Shown here one piece after another: positions 7,815 through 16,218 of a DNA stretch of 37,078 nt; positions within the stretch are counted from its first letter, which is position 1, and each line of letters begins with the position of its first letter. The stretch comes from Planctomycetia bacterium (GTDB taxonomy: Bacteria > Planctomycetota > Planctomycetia > Pirellulales > UBA1268), in assembly GCA_009926295.1 (NCBI GenBank), contig RFPF01000003.1, positions 1-37,078 of the forward strand. The letters are read 5' to 3'. The notes beneath the pieces were generated by a model. It searched no databases. It saw nothing but the letters and a program-made list of their open reading frames with translations, and was not told the DNA's origin. The position numbers were made by a program, and so were the translations under genes.

Positions 7815-9524
7815 ATGAGCATGCCCAACAGGATCGCGACCCAGGCCAGAGCCCTTCCGGCAACCGATGCCCGCAGCGGTGGCGCGCCGGCCACGCACGG
7901 TGACCACGAACTCACGGCCCTCGTCGCCACAGGCCTGTCGCAGGGCTATCTGACGTTCGACCAGGTCAACGCCTTCCTGCCCGACGAGGCGGTCGATCCC
8001 GAGAAGATCGACTCGCTGCTCGTCGCCCTCGAGGAGAAGGGAATCGATCTCGTCGACACGCCACCCGTCGCGGAATCGGCCGACGTTCCTGCGGCGCCCG
8101 TCAAGCCGCGACGTGACGAGCCGATCACGACCGCACCGTCGAACGCCGCCAACGACCCGATCCGCATGTACCTCGCCCAGATGGCCGAAATCCCGCTGCT
8201 CACGCGGCAGGAGGAGATCTCTCTGGCGAAGAGGATCGAAGTGACGCGGAAGCGGTTCCGCCGGGCGATCCTCGGCTGCTCTTATTCCCTCCGGGCCACC
8301 GTCGACACGCTGAAGCGGGTGCACGAGGGTGGCCTCCCGTTCGACCGTACGATCAAGGTGTCACTCACGGAGCGGCTCACGAAGGAGCAGATCCTCGCGC
8401 GGATGCCGCACAACCTCGCCACCCTCGACCACCTCATCGGGCAGAGCAGGGCCGACTTCCGCCTGCTGATCAGCAGGCGTACACCGCCCGCCGAGGCACT
8501 CGCGGCGCGAATGCGCTTTCGGCGGGCTCGTGCCAAGTCGCTGACCCTCGTCGAGGAACTCAGCCTCCGCACCCGGCGCGTGCAACCGCTGATGAAACTC
8601 TTGCGGGGCATGTCGTCGCGGATGGACCGGCTCCAGCAGGATCTGCGGGCGCTGGCCCACGGCGAAGGCTCCCGCGACGACCGCGCGGACATGCGGAAGG
8701 AACTGCGGGATCTGATGCTCACCACGCTGGAGAGCCCCCGGTCGCTGCGCACGCGGGTGGGGACGCTCGACAGGCTGCGCGACGAATACGAGGCCGCCAA
8801 GCGCAACCTCTCGGCGGCGAACCTGCGCCTGGTGGTCTCGATCGCGAAGAAATACCGCAACCGTGGCCTGTCCTTCCTCGACCTCATCCAGGAGGGCAAC
8901 ACCGGGCTGATGCGCGCGGTCGACAAGTACGAGTACCGCCGTGGCTTCAAATTTTCGACCTACGCGACCTGGTGGATCCGGCAGGCGATCACCCGCGCGA
9001 TCGCCGACCAGTCGCGCACGATCCGCATCCCGGTGCACATGATCGATGTCCTGTCGAAGCTGCGCACGACCGCCAAGAAGCTGCTCCATGAGTTCGGCCG
9101 CGAGCCGAGCGTCGAGGAGATTGCCCAGGCGGCGGGCGTCGGGCTCGAGGAGGCCCGCCGTGTGATCGACATGGGACGGCAGCCGATGAGTCTCGATCGG
9201 CCCGTCGGGGAAAGCGAGGACGCGAGCTTCAGCGAGTTCGTCGAAGATGTCGGCACTGCGAGCCCCACCGAGTCCACCACGACCGGCCTGCTCAAGGACC
9301 GCATCGAGTCGCTCCTCAAGACGCTCACCTACCGTGAACGGGAAATCATCCGCCTGCGCTACGGGCTCACCGACGGGTACACCTACACGCTCGAGGAGGT
9401 GGGGCGGATCTTCCGCGTCACGCGCGAGCGGGTGCGTCAGATCGAGGCGAAGGCCGTGAAGAAACTGCAGCATCCGGTGCGGTCGAAACAGCTCGAGGCG
9501 TTTCTCTCAGGCGTGGACGGCTGA
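7815..9524 (+). CDS. rpoD: Primary sigma factor RpoD (sigma-70)
   Basis: Housekeeping sigma factor (569 residues). A short region-1.1-like segment (about residues 40-80) precedes region 1.2, seen as PIRMYLAQMAEIPLLTRQEE. A charged non-conserved insert of roughly 190 residues follows. Region 2 begins about residue 336 (NLRLVVSIAKKYRNRG) and has the aromatic melting motif FSTYATWWIRQAI. Region 3 and region 4 follow, the latter with the helix-turn-helix YTLEEVGRIFRVTRERVRQIEAKA near residues 525-550. The ATG at 7815 has GAAGGAGA six bases upstream. It sits in the dnaG-rpoD arrangement, and the full domain set argues for the essential sigma rather than an alternative factor. Confidence 0.96.
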   Translation: MSMPNRIATQARALPATDARSGGAPATHGDHELTALVATGLSQGYLTFDQVNAFLPDEAVDPEKIDSLLVALEEKGIDLVDTPPVAESADVPAAPVKPRRDEPITTAPSNAANDPIRMYLAQMAEIPLLTRQEEISLAKRIEVTRKRFRRAILGCSYSLRATVDTLKRVHEGGLPFDRTIKVSLTERLTKEQILARMPHNLATLDHLIGQSRADFRLLISRRTPPAEALAARMRFRRARAKSLTLVEELSLRTRRVQPLMKLLRGMSSRMDRLQQDLRALAHGEGSRDDRADMRKELRDLMLTTLESPRSLRTRVGTLDRLRDEYEAAKRNLSAANLRLVVSIAKKYRNRGLSFLDLIQEGNTGLMRAVDKYEYRRGFKFSTYATWWIRQAITRAIADQSRTIRIPVHMIDVLSKLRTTAKKLLHEFGREPSVEEIAQAAGVGLEEARRVIDMGRQPMSLDRPVGESEDASFSEFVEDVGTASPTESTTTGLLKDRIESLLKTLTYREREIIRLRYGLTDGYTYTLEEVGRIFRVTRERVRQIEAKAVKKLQHPVRSKQLEAFLSGVDG

Positions 9525-9540
9525 ACGTCGAGGCCTGCCC

Positions 9541-9578
9541 CTCGACCGGCCGATGCCCGGTTTTTTCGGCCGGTCGAG
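9541..9578 (+). terminator. Putative terminator hairpin after rpoD
   Basis: CTCGACCGGCCGA (9541-9553) and TCGGCCGGTCGAG (9566-9578) make a perfect 13-bp stem starting 16 bases after the rpoD stop. The run of T lies inside the 12-nt loop rather than after the stem, so it is not a textbook intrinsic terminator. It could act as an RNA-stabilising 3' end or with Rho. Confidence 0.5.
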
Positions 9579-9682
9579 CGGGGCCGCGACGGCGGCGCGG
9601 CATTGTGGTGGCCCACTTCCACGCGCTGCTACACTCGGGTCCCGGCGGATGGACACACCGTCCCCGATCCCGAGGAGCACGC

Positions 9683-10390
9683 ATGGCACTCGCCGTCTCA
9701 GCCGACGCCCTTCGCACCCTGCACCGACTGCAGCGTCAGATGACCGACCTGCGCGAGCAGCTCGCCGCAGGGCCGCGGCAGCTCGCCGTCGGCTCGAAGC
9801 AGGTCGAGGCCGCCGAGTCGGCCCATGCCGCCACGCTCGACGAGATCAAGAAGGCCAAGATGGCGGTCGACCAGAAGCAGCTCCAGCTGCGGTCGGCCGA
9901 ATCGAAGATCCTCGACCTCGAGGCCAAGCTCAACGCCTGCAAGACCAACCGCGAGTATCAGACTCTTCGCGACCAGATCGCCGCCGACCGGATGGCGACC
10001 AAGGTGCTCGAGGATGAGATCCTCGAGGCCCTCGACCGGCTCGACACCGTGAAGCGGAACGTCGCGCCGGCCGAGGCGGAGGTCGCCGCGGCGAAGAAGC
10101 GGCTCTCGGAGACGAGGGCCAAGGTCGACGGCGAAGCGACGCGGCTCGAGGCGGAGGTCGCCCGCATCCGGGCCGACCTCGATTCCGCCGAGAACGACCT
10201 GCCGCACGACTCCCGCGAGGTCTACCACCGGATCGTCAAGAGCAAGGGTGCCGACGCCATGGCGGCCGTCGAGGGGGAAAGCTGCGGCGGCTGCTTCCAG
10301 CAGCTGACCGGCAACATGCTCGCCGAGCTCTCGATGGGCCGCGTCGTCCCCTGCCGGGGCTGCGGCTGCCTGCTCTACGTGACCACCTAG
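9683..10390 (+). CDS. Coiled-coil protein with C-terminal C4 zinc ribbon (CT398-like)
   Basis: A 235-residue protein of the widespread 'zinc ribbon domain-containing' family typified by Chlamydia CT398. Residues about 10-180 are strongly heptad-like and rich in Ala, Glu, Lys and Arg, predicting a long helical hairpin. The C-terminus holds Cys201-x2-Cys204 and Cys224-x2-Cys227, a C4 zinc-ribbon. Chlamydial CT398 binds sigma-54 and secretion proteins, but the function of this relative is unknown. ATG 9683 is chosen because GAGGAG lies five bases upstream and the family opening MALAVSADAL follows. It lies between rpoD and greA, which suggests a transcription-related role, by position only. Confidence 0.85.
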   Translation: MALAVSADALRTLHRLQRQMTDLREQLAAGPRQLAVGSKQVEAAESAHAATLDEIKKAKMAVDQKQLQLRSAESKILDLEAKLNACKTNREYQTLRDQIAADRMATKVLEDEILEALDRLDTVKRNVAPAEAEVAAAKKRLSETRAKVDGEATRLEAEVARIRADLDSAENDLPHDSREVYHRIVKSKGADAMAAVEGESCGGCFQQLTGNMLAELSMGRVVPCRGCGCLLYVTT

Positions 10391-10462
10391 CGGGTGCCGA
10401 CGATTCGCGTCGGCGGCCCGATCCCGTTCACCAAGGACCCGTTCGTTTCCGGAAGCCCCGTC

Positions 10463-10942
10463 ATGTCAGACCGCATCCCGATGACCCGCGTCGGCTACGA
10501 CAAGCTCAAGGCCGAGATCGACCACCTCAACACCGTCGAAATGCCCAAGCTCGCGCAGCGGGTCGCGGCGGCCCGGAGCGAAGGCGACCTCAGCGAAAAC
10601 GCCGAATACCACGGCGCGCGGGAGAGCCAGGGGTTGATGCAGGCAAAGATCAATCTCCTCGCCGACAAGTTGGCCCGCGCCGTGATCGTGGAGCGGCCCA
10701 AGGAGGCGACCGACGAGGTGGTGTTCGGTGCCACGATCGTCGTCAGGGATCTGAAGTTTGGGGACGAGGAAATATTCGTGCTCGTCGGAGCCGGCGAGGA
10801 GGACTACGACGCCGGCCGGATCAACGTGGCGAGCCCTCTCGCGCAGGGCCTGCTCGGACGCCGGGTCGGCGAGAAGGTCTCGATCGACGTGCCGGCGGGC
10901 ACGATGAAGTTCGAGATCCTCGAGGTCCGTTTCGACGACTAG
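10463..10942 (+). CDS. greA: Transcription elongation factor GreA
   Basis: Rescues backtracked RNA polymerase by stimulating cleavage of the nascent RNA 3' end. At 159 residues from ATG 10463 it has normal GreA length. The N-terminal coiled coil bears the catalytic acidic tip in SEGDLSENAEYHGARE, and the C-terminal FKBP-like domain follows (SPLAQGLLGRRVGEKVSIDVPAG). A weak GGAA lies eight bases before the chosen start, and an upstream GTG would add a non-conserved extension. The gene ends in a CTAG palindrome shared with the convergent yggS stop. Confidence 0.95.
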   Translation: MSDRIPMTRVGYDKLKAEIDHLNTVEMPKLAQRVAAARSEGDLSENAEYHGARESQGLMQAKINLLADKLARAVIVERPKEATDEVVFGATIVVRDLKFGDEEIFVLVGAGEEDYDAGRINVASPLAQGLLGRRVGEKVSIDVPAGTMKFEILEVRFDD

Positions 10943-11670
10943 CCCGCCACCACGCCCTCCCAGAGGGCGCTGCCCACGCGCACGAGGGTGGCACCCTCGA
11001 GGATCGCGGCCTCGAAGTCGTCGCTCATCCCCATCGAGAGTTCGACGAGTTCCGCCGCGTCGCCGAGTCGCTCCCTCATCCGGTCGCGCAGCATCCGCAG
11101 CCTCGAGAACTGGCGCCGGGCGGAGTCCACGGTTTCGTCAGGAACGCTCGCCATGCCCATGAGTCCACGCACGCGGACGTGGGCCAGCCCGGCGAGCGCG
11201 GCCAGCAACGGCTCCGCCTCCGTCTCCGCCACGCCCGTGCGTCCCGGATCGCCGGCGAGGTTCACCTCCACGAGGACGTCGCAGGGCCTGCCGAGGAGTG
11301 ATGCCTCCTCCTCGATGGCCTCGGCCAGCCTCAGGCTGTCGAGCGAGTGGATCAGCGAGACGAGCCCGACCGTGCGGCGCACCTTGTTCCGTTGCAGGTG
11401 GCCGACGAGGTGCCAGCGCGGCGGCGGATCGAGACCCTCTAGCGCGGAGGCTTTCGCCCACAGGGCCTGCGGCCTGCTTTCCGCGAGGTCGGTACACCCG
11501 GCCGCGAGCAGCCGGGCGGCCCAGTCCGGCGACACGTACTTCGTCACGCCCACGAGGCTCACGGAGGCGGGGTCGCGCCCGGCCCTGCCGCAGGCGTCGG
11601 CGATCCGCCCCCGGACCGCGTCGAGATTCGCCCGGAGCCCCGCCATGGAGATGTCGTTCACGGGATTCAT
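10939..11670 (-). CDS. yggS: PLP-homeostasis protein, YggS/PROSC family
   Basis: Alanine-racemase-fold, PLP-binding protein (243 residues) that buffers pyridoxal phosphate and affects amino-acid metabolism. The PLP lysine is Lys44 in LVGVTKYV. Other family features are WHLVGHLQRNK, the VEVNLAG strand, RGLMGMA and the C-terminal LSMGMSDDFEAAILEGATLVRVGSALWE. The usual GENRVQE is changed to ESRPQALW. ATG 11670 is taken as start, and an internal ATG at 11646 is also possible. The stop overlaps the convergent greA stop in the palindrome CTAG (10939-10942). It follows the large unknown gene after 20 bp and is probably in one transcript with it. Confidence 0.93.
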   Translation of the reverse strand: MNPVNDISMAGLRANLDAVRGRIADACGRAGRDPASVSLVGVTKYVSPDWAARLLAAGCTDLAESRPQALWAKASALEGLDPPPRWHLVGHLQRNKVRRTVGLVSLIHSLDSLRLAEAIEEEASLLGRPCDVLVEVNLAGDPGRTGVAETEAEPLLAALAGLAHVRVRGLMGMASVPDETVDSARRQFSRLRMLRDRMRERLGDAAELVELSMGMSDDFEAAILEGATLVRVGSALWEGVVAG

Positions 11671-11690
11671 CGCCCCGGCGACTGGCGCGC

Positions 11691-13511
11691 CTACTCGATT
11701 TCGAGCGTTCGCGACACCACGCCGTCCCCACCGATGCGGCCGACGAGGAACTCGCACGACAGGTTGCAGCCCAGCACGCTCCGGTTCCTCGGCAGGTCGA
11801 GGGATCGATAGAGCAGCCACTGCTCGAGCCCCGACTGCACTCGGAACCCGGCCGCCTGGTGGCGGGGCAGGTTCCGCCTCGTGTCGGCCACGGTGAGTTG
11901 TCGCCAGGTGAGCGGTCGCCCGATCCTCGCAGGGCGGCAGTCGAGCCAGAGGGGAGAGTAGAGCCGTCCGCCCGGCGAATCCTGACGCAGGACGAGCCTG
12001 CCATCCCCGGCCTCGAGCCCACCCGCCGCCGGGGCCGCGGTCCATTCAGGCAGCGCCAGCGGCAGGGCGAGGAGCCGCATCGTCGTATCGTAAACGACGA
12101 CCTCCCGCGTTTCCTCGGCGGTCTCCGCCTCCAGCGCGCTTCCGAGCGAAATCCCCGACTCGATCCGCAGCGGCGCGGCACACGGGCCGGCCGTGGTCGT
12201 GATCGCATCGGCCAGCAGCACGACGGCGTCGCGAGCGAGAACCACGACCTGCCGCTCGAGCCTCAGATCCCCTCCGAGCGGCGCCGTGATCTCGAGGAAC
12301 GCCGCCTTGCGGTCCGACTCGAAGCCCGACACGGTCCAGGGGCCCTCCGCCTCGAGGGGCCGACCGTCGCACCAGACGCGCCACGACCACGGGCCGTCGA
12401 CCAGCAGCCTGTCGCCCGTCGCCACCTCGAGCCGCGGCACCGACTCCCGATAGTCCACCAGCACCCGCACGGAGTCGCGTTGCCAGCCGGTGCGGATCAC
12501 CGCCGTGGCGGAGTCGGCTGCGTGGAGGTCGCGTGGGAGGAGCCGCTTCGCCCTGCGCGAATCGATCTTCCGCGGCGGCTTGCGGAGCGCCGCCGCCGTG
12601 CGCGCGATGGCGCCCCGCTCGCCTTGGGCGGCATCGAGCAGCGGTTGAGAACACGACGCCGGCAGACGCCCCGCACCGGTGAGCGTGCGGCCGTGCCCGC
12701 CGAGCAGCCGCAGGGCCATGACCAGCGCCACCCGCCAGCGTTTTTCCGTGGCCTCGTCCCACGGCTCCGGTCCGCCGGTGGCGGCGGCCGCCTCGCGGAA
12801 CGCCGTCCAGCGCACGACCCTCTCGACGACTGCCGCCGAGCCGAGCGGCTCTCCGGAGATCGCCACCGCGCCGTCGTTCGAGACGAGCCTGCCGATCTCC
12901 TCGGCGAGCGCCGCGTTGGCGTCCCCCTCCAGGCACCGGCACGCCTCGATGTCGCGAAACAGCCGCGCGAGGGTCACCACGAAACGCGCCGGGGTGGTGT
13001 CGCGTGCCCGCAGGTCGTCAGATCCCTGCCGTGCGATCTTGACGAGTCGCTCGAGCAGTCCGCCCGCCGAGCCGCCCGCCCTCCGGGTGCGGGCGAGCCA
13101 CGCGAGCCCCCACGTCGCTGCCTCGCACGACAGCCAGCCCTCCTGCGGAGAGGCGCCGCACCGGGGGTCGTCGAGGCACTCCCCGAGCAGCCCCTCGATG
13201 AACGCGATCCCGCGCACGTCACGCGAGCCGTGGGCCACGAGCCGCGCGAGCCGGCGCAGCCGCCGCCGCCCCGGCAGCGATTCGCTCAGTTCCGCGAGCA
13301 CGCCGATCCTGCGGGCGGCAGCGCGGGCCTTGACCTTCATCGGCTGGCCGGCGTTCGGGGCCGAGGTCCGGCGGCTCGCCGTTGTGGAAGCGAGACCTGC
13401 GGCCGCGGCGGTCCGGTCGGCGGACGCCTTCCCCGGCCGGGCGGCCTCGGCCTCGCGGCCGGATGCTCGGCGGTTCCGACGGCGCTGGTCATCCTTCTTC
13501 GTCGCGGGCAT
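11691..13511 (-). CDS. Conserved hypothetical protein, heparinase II/III-like C-terminal half
   Basis: A 606-residue protein without a signal peptide. Residues 1-57 are a basic, low-complexity Ala/Arg/Lys/Ser tail, so Met58 is an alternative start. Neither start has a good Shine-Dalgarno. Residues about 60-310 look all-helical, like the toroid of polysaccharide lyases. Residues about 325-590 look beta-rich (DSATAVIRTGW, VLVDYRESVPRLEVATGDRLL, RQVVVLARDAVVLLADAI), resembling the beta-sandwich of heparinase II/III proteins. I cannot identify catalytic residues. The fold call is weak, and a carbohydrate-related role is only an inference. It is upstream of yggS on the same strand. Confidence 0.7.
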   Translation of the reverse strand: MPATKKDDQRRRNRRASGREAEAARPGKASADRTAAAAGLASTTASRRTSAPNAGQPMKVKARAAARRIGVLAELSESLPGRRRLRRLARLVAHGSRDVRGIAFIEGLLGECLDDPRCGASPQEGWLSCEAATWGLAWLARTRRAGGSAGGLLERLVKIARQGSDDLRARDTTPARFVVTLARLFRDIEACRCLEGDANAALAEEIGRLVSNDGAVAISGEPLGSAAVVERVVRWTAFREAAAATGGPEPWDEATEKRWRVALVMALRLLGGHGRTLTGAGRLPASCSQPLLDAAQGERGAIARTAAALRKPPRKIDSRRAKRLLPRDLHAADSATAVIRTGWQRDSVRVLVDYRESVPRLEVATGDRLLVDGPWSWRVWCDGRPLEAEGPWTVSGFESDRKAAFLEITAPLGGDLRLERQVVVLARDAVVLLADAITTTAGPCAAPLRIESGISLGSALEAETAEETREVVVYDTTMRLLALPLALPEWTAAPAAGGLEAGDGRLVLRQDSPGGRLYSPLWLDCRPARIGRPLTWRQLTVADTRRNLPRHQAAGFRVQSGLEQWLLYRSLDLPRNRSVLGCNLSCEFLVGRIGGDGVVSRTLEIE

Positions 13512-13613
13512 GTGGCGTCACCGTGGGAAACTGGGGGAGGACCCTTCTGCGGACGGCCGTGACCGCGGTATGGTAGCGGAGGTTCTGATCCTCATCCACG
13601 GGCTGCCGCCGAG

Positions 13614-14303
13614 ATGTGCCTCCGCCGCCGACGCCTGCTCGTGCTGGGACTGACGCTGGCCGCGGCGGCACTCCTGCCGGTGCGGGCGTGGAGCGAGCCC
13701 GCCGATCTGCATCCCGAGCTCAAGCGGCTTTCCCCGGCCGAGGAGGTCTGGGTCGATCGCAATCGCGGGGAAGTGGTCGTCGGGGGACGGATCGCGCTCG
13801 ATCGCGGCCCCATCGAGTTCTTCGCCTGTCCCGAAGGCACGAAGGAACACGAGTCGATCGTCGCCACCCGGGCCTCGGCCCGGCTGATCCACGCCGCCCT
13901 GCTCGCCGTCGGCCTCGTGCCGGGAAAACCGGTCTCGTTCGATCCCGCCTACGTGGCGGCCTCGGGGCCCCGTGTCCGCATCCGCATCCGCTGGAAGGCT
14001 GCCGACGGCACCACCAACACGATCGACGCCCGCACGTGGGTCCGTGACGTCAGGACGGATAAACCGCTCGACGCCGACTGGGTGTTCGCGGGCAGCAGTT
14101 TCTGGACCGATCCCGCCGACGGCACCGAGTATTACCAGGCCGATGGGGGCGACCTCGTCTGCGTCTCGAACTTCCCCACCGCCATGATCGACCTCCCGGT
14201 GGAAAGTTCGCAGTCGAACGAGGCGCTGCTCTTCGAGGCCTTCGCGGGCCGTGTGCCGCCGCGCGGCACCTCCGTCGAGATGGTGCTCTCGGCGGCGCCA
14301 TGA
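13614..14303 (+). CDS. Exported YdjY-domain protein
   Basis: A 229-residue protein with a signal peptide (residues 1-27, with Arg-rich start and hydrophobic core LLVLGLTLAAAALLPV, cleavage near ARAWS). The rest matches the YdjY domain seen in many planctomycete secreted proteins: VWVDRNRGEVVVGGRIAL, FFACPEGTKEHESIVA, HAALLAVGLVPGKPV, and a C-terminal SNFPTAMIDLPVESS segment. The domain has no established biochemical function. It converges on hemQ with only 15 bp between stops. The 102-bp upstream gap is shared with the divergent gene ending at 11691 and holds no clear promoter. Confidence 0.85.
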   Translation: MCLRRRRLLVLGLTLAAAALLPVRAWSEPADLHPELKRLSPAEEVWVDRNRGEVVVGGRIALDRGPIEFFACPEGTKEHESIVATRASARLIHAALLAVGLVPGKPVSFDPAYVAASGPRVRIRIRWKAADGTTNTIDARTWVRDVRTDKPLDADWVFAGSSFWTDPADGTEYYQADGGDLVCVSNFPTAMIDLPVESSQSNEALLFEAFAGRVPPRGTSVEMVLSAAP

Positions 14304-14318
14304 GCCTTCCCGCCGGCC

Positions 14319-15167
14319 CTACCCGATGCGGCAGTGCGCCAGAATGTCTGCGGCGTTCGCCGCATACCCGGTGTAAAACGGCCCGAATTCCGCATATCGA
14401 GCGCTCGCCTCGTCGAACCTCATCGTGTACACGATGTCCTTGAGGAAGTCGGGACGCCGCGCCCAGAGCGTGACGCCCCACTCCCAGTCGTCGAGGCCGA
14501 CGCTCACGGTGATGAGCTGCGTGACGCGGCCGCCGAACGACATCCCGGTGCGACCGTGCTCGGCCATCAGCCGGCTGCGGTCCTCGAACGGCAGCAGGAA
14601 CCAGTTCTCCCCAACCTCGCGCTTCTTGTTCATCGGGTAGAAGCAGGCGTTCGGCCAGGGCGGCAGGTCGGGCTCGATCCGCGCCTTCCGCATCGCCGGC
14701 TCCCTGGCGGCGTAGCCCTGCACCTTCGCCTTGTAGGCCGCGCCGTCGGGCGACTCGCCCTCGTCCACGAGTCGCTTGGCGTACTGCTCGACGTTCGGTA
14801 CGTACTCGCTCACCTCGGTGAGGCCGACGAACGAGTAGGTCGGCACGACCACCGACCCGAGGCCTCCGGAGAGCAGCCGCTGATGGACTCCCTCGACCAC
14901 CATGGGCGAGGGATCCATGGCCACGACGCCGAAGTCGGCCTTGTGGCCCGCCACGATCCATGCCTGGAGCCGCCGCGGCGCGTCGGATGCGGCCGGGTCG
15001 AGGACCGCGGCGAACCTCCGCCTCACGTCTTCGAGGCCCGCCACGCTCAGCTTCCCGAGCCGGCCGCGGTCGAAGGAGTAGAAGGAGTGCGTGACGTGCC
15101 ATCCCTTCGACGGCTCCAGTGACACCTCGTCGGTCTGCGGTTCGGTTTCGGGGCGGGCGGGCTGCAT
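14319..15167 (-). CDS. hemQ: Coproheme decarboxylase HemQ (chlorite dismutase family)
   Basis: Last enzyme of the coproporphyrin-dependent heme pathway. It converts iron-coproporphyrin III to heme b using peroxide. The 282-residue protein has the two ferredoxin-like repeats of the family. Tyr177 in CFYPMNKKRE is the conserved radical-forming tyrosine, and His204 in LMAEHGRTG lies where the proximal iron ligand is expected. LITVSVGLDDWEWGVTLWA and MRFDEASARYAEFGPFYTG are diagnostic. The first 20 residues are a non-conserved tail. It is divergent from the WXG100-like gene across 158 bp and convergent with the YdjY gene. No other heme genes are nearby. Confidence 0.94.
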   Translation of the reverse strand: MQPARPETEPQTDEVSLEPSKGWHVTHSFYSFDRGRLGKLSVAGLEDVRRRFAAVLDPAASDAPRRLQAWIVAGHKADFGVVAMDPSPMVVEGVHQRLLSGGLGSVVVPTYSFVGLTEVSEYVPNVEQYAKRLVDEGESPDGAAYKAKVQGYAAREPAMRKARIEPDLPPWPNACFYPMNKKREVGENWFLLPFEDRSRLMAEHGRTGMSFGGRVTQLITVSVGLDDWEWGVTLWARRPDFLKDIVYTMRFDEASARYAEFGPFYTGYAANAADILAHCRIG

Positions 15168-15325
15168 GCGGCGAATTTCCGGAGTTTCTCGCCCGCGAAG
15201 TCTACGCCCGCGGCCCGTGCATTCCCAGTGGCGGCGCGAGGCGTGCGGCTGTCCAAGCGTCGCGTCGCCACGATAAGATTGGGGGGCAGGAACGAACCGA
15301 GTACACGCACCAGGGGAGATCGACC

Positions 15326-15598
15326 ATGGGACAGGCGATCGTCGATCCGCAGGAACTGCGGCGTTTCGCCCAGCGACTGCGGCATTTCAGCAACGAGGTC
15401 ATGACCCAGATGCAGACGGTGCAGCGGCAGCTCGCCGCCCTCGGCGCCAGTTGGCGCGACCAGGAACACCAGAAGTTCCAGGAGGAGTTCGAACAGCAGC
15501 TCAACACGTTCGGCCGATTCGTCGAATCGACGGGCGAATACGTCCCCTACCTGATCCGCAAGGCGGAGCGGGTGGAGGAATACCAGCAGCAGCGCTGA
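15326..15598 (+). CDS. WXG100-like protein (W-x-D variant), first gene of type VII-like module
   Basis: A 90-residue helical protein of the ESAT-6/WXG100 size and pattern: a helix, a turn at GASWRDQEHQKF (Trp43-Arg44-Asp45), then a second helix. Such proteins form helical-hairpin dimers exported or used by type VII systems. The turn reads W-x-D rather than W-x-G. The canonical C-terminal Tyr-x-x-x-Asp/Glu signal is absent: the three Tyr near the end do not meet it. AGGGGAG lies seven bases before the ATG. It is 11 bp ahead of the next gene and is the promoter-proximal member of a four-gene unit ending in an FtsK-type ATPase. Confidence 0.85.
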   Translation: MGQAIVDPQELRRFAQRLRHFSNEVMTQMQTVQRQLAALGASWRDQEHQKFQEEFEQQLNTFGRFVESTGEYVPYLIRKAERVEEYQQQR

Positions 15599-15609
15599 CA
15601 ACTCCCCAG

Positions 15610-16218
15610 ATGTCCACCCAGGCCGATGTCAAATCGCTCGACACGCTCGCCTTCGTGAAGGCCGCGCTCGCGGCCTACGCCCACGAGAGCGCGGGGGCCC
15701 TCGACGAGATCGAACTCGAGGGCCGCAAGGCCGTCGACTACATCACCGTCGACCAGGCGGCCTTCTGGAAGGCGGAGGTGCGGAGGTGCAACGATCTTGT
15801 GAACCAGGCGATCAAGGATCTCGAGCACTGCCGGGCCTTCAAGAAGGTGGGCGACAACCAGCCCTCCTGCGCCGAGGAGAAAAAGGCGCTGGAGAAGGCG
15901 CGGGCGAAGCTCGCCCGCGCCGAGCGAAAGGCGGAGGCCGTGCGGCGCTGGACGCCGGTCGTGCTCCAGCAGTTTCGGGAGACGTGCGTGCGTCTCGTGC
16001 ACTTTCGCGAAGTGGTCGACGTCGACTGCCCGAAGGCGATCGCCCGGGTCGAGCGGATGCTCAGGTCGCTCGAGGCGTACGGCCAGCTCTCCGGGCCACG
16101 GCCGGACTCGACCGACGCCGCCGGCGGGAGCGCGGCGGCTGTGACGCGGCAGATTGAGGAAGCCCCGTCCGGAACGTCCGCCGCGCCGGTGGTGGACGAC
16201 GCGGGGGCGGCGACATGA
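15610..16218 (+). CDS. Helical accessory protein of the type VII-like module
   Basis: A 202-residue protein I cannot assign to a named family. Residues 1-160 are almost all helical, with a heptad-like stretch CAEEKKALEKARAKLARAER. Five Cys lie at irregular spacing and an aromatic YITVDQAAFWKAEVRRC motif sits near residue 50. The last 40 residues are Ala/Ser/Thr/Pro-rich and probably disordered. There is no signal peptide or membrane helix. It overlaps the next start by four bases (ATGA). Its position between two WXG100-like genes suggests it is a partner, chaperone or substrate of the same machine. That is inference from order only. Confidence 0.8.
   Translation: MSTQADVKSLDTLAFVKAALAAYAHESAGALDEIELEGRKAVDYITVDQAAFWKAEVRRCNDLVNQAIKDLEHCRAFKKVGDNQPSCAEEKKALEKARAKLARAERKAEAVRRWTPVVLQQFRETCVRLVHFREVVDVDCPKAIARVERMLRSLEAYGQLSGPRPDSTDAAGGSAAAVTRQIEEAPSGTSAAPVVDDAGAAT

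Noticed and set aside
5869..7863. Long minus-strand open frame opposite dnaG
   Set aside because: It mirrors dnaG codons and has no recognisable domain, while the plus strand encodes all primase motifs.
11298..13562. Plus-strand open frame opposite the heparinase-like gene
   Set aside because: It is Arg/Pro-rich low-complexity, whereas the minus strand has a plausible helical and beta-rich protein. The minus-strand reading is preferred, but this gene is the least certain of the large ones.
15274..15279. TAAGAT as a -10 box for the type VII-like module
   Set aside because: The position is plausible but no acceptable -35 lies 16-18 bases upstream, so it is not listed as a promoter.
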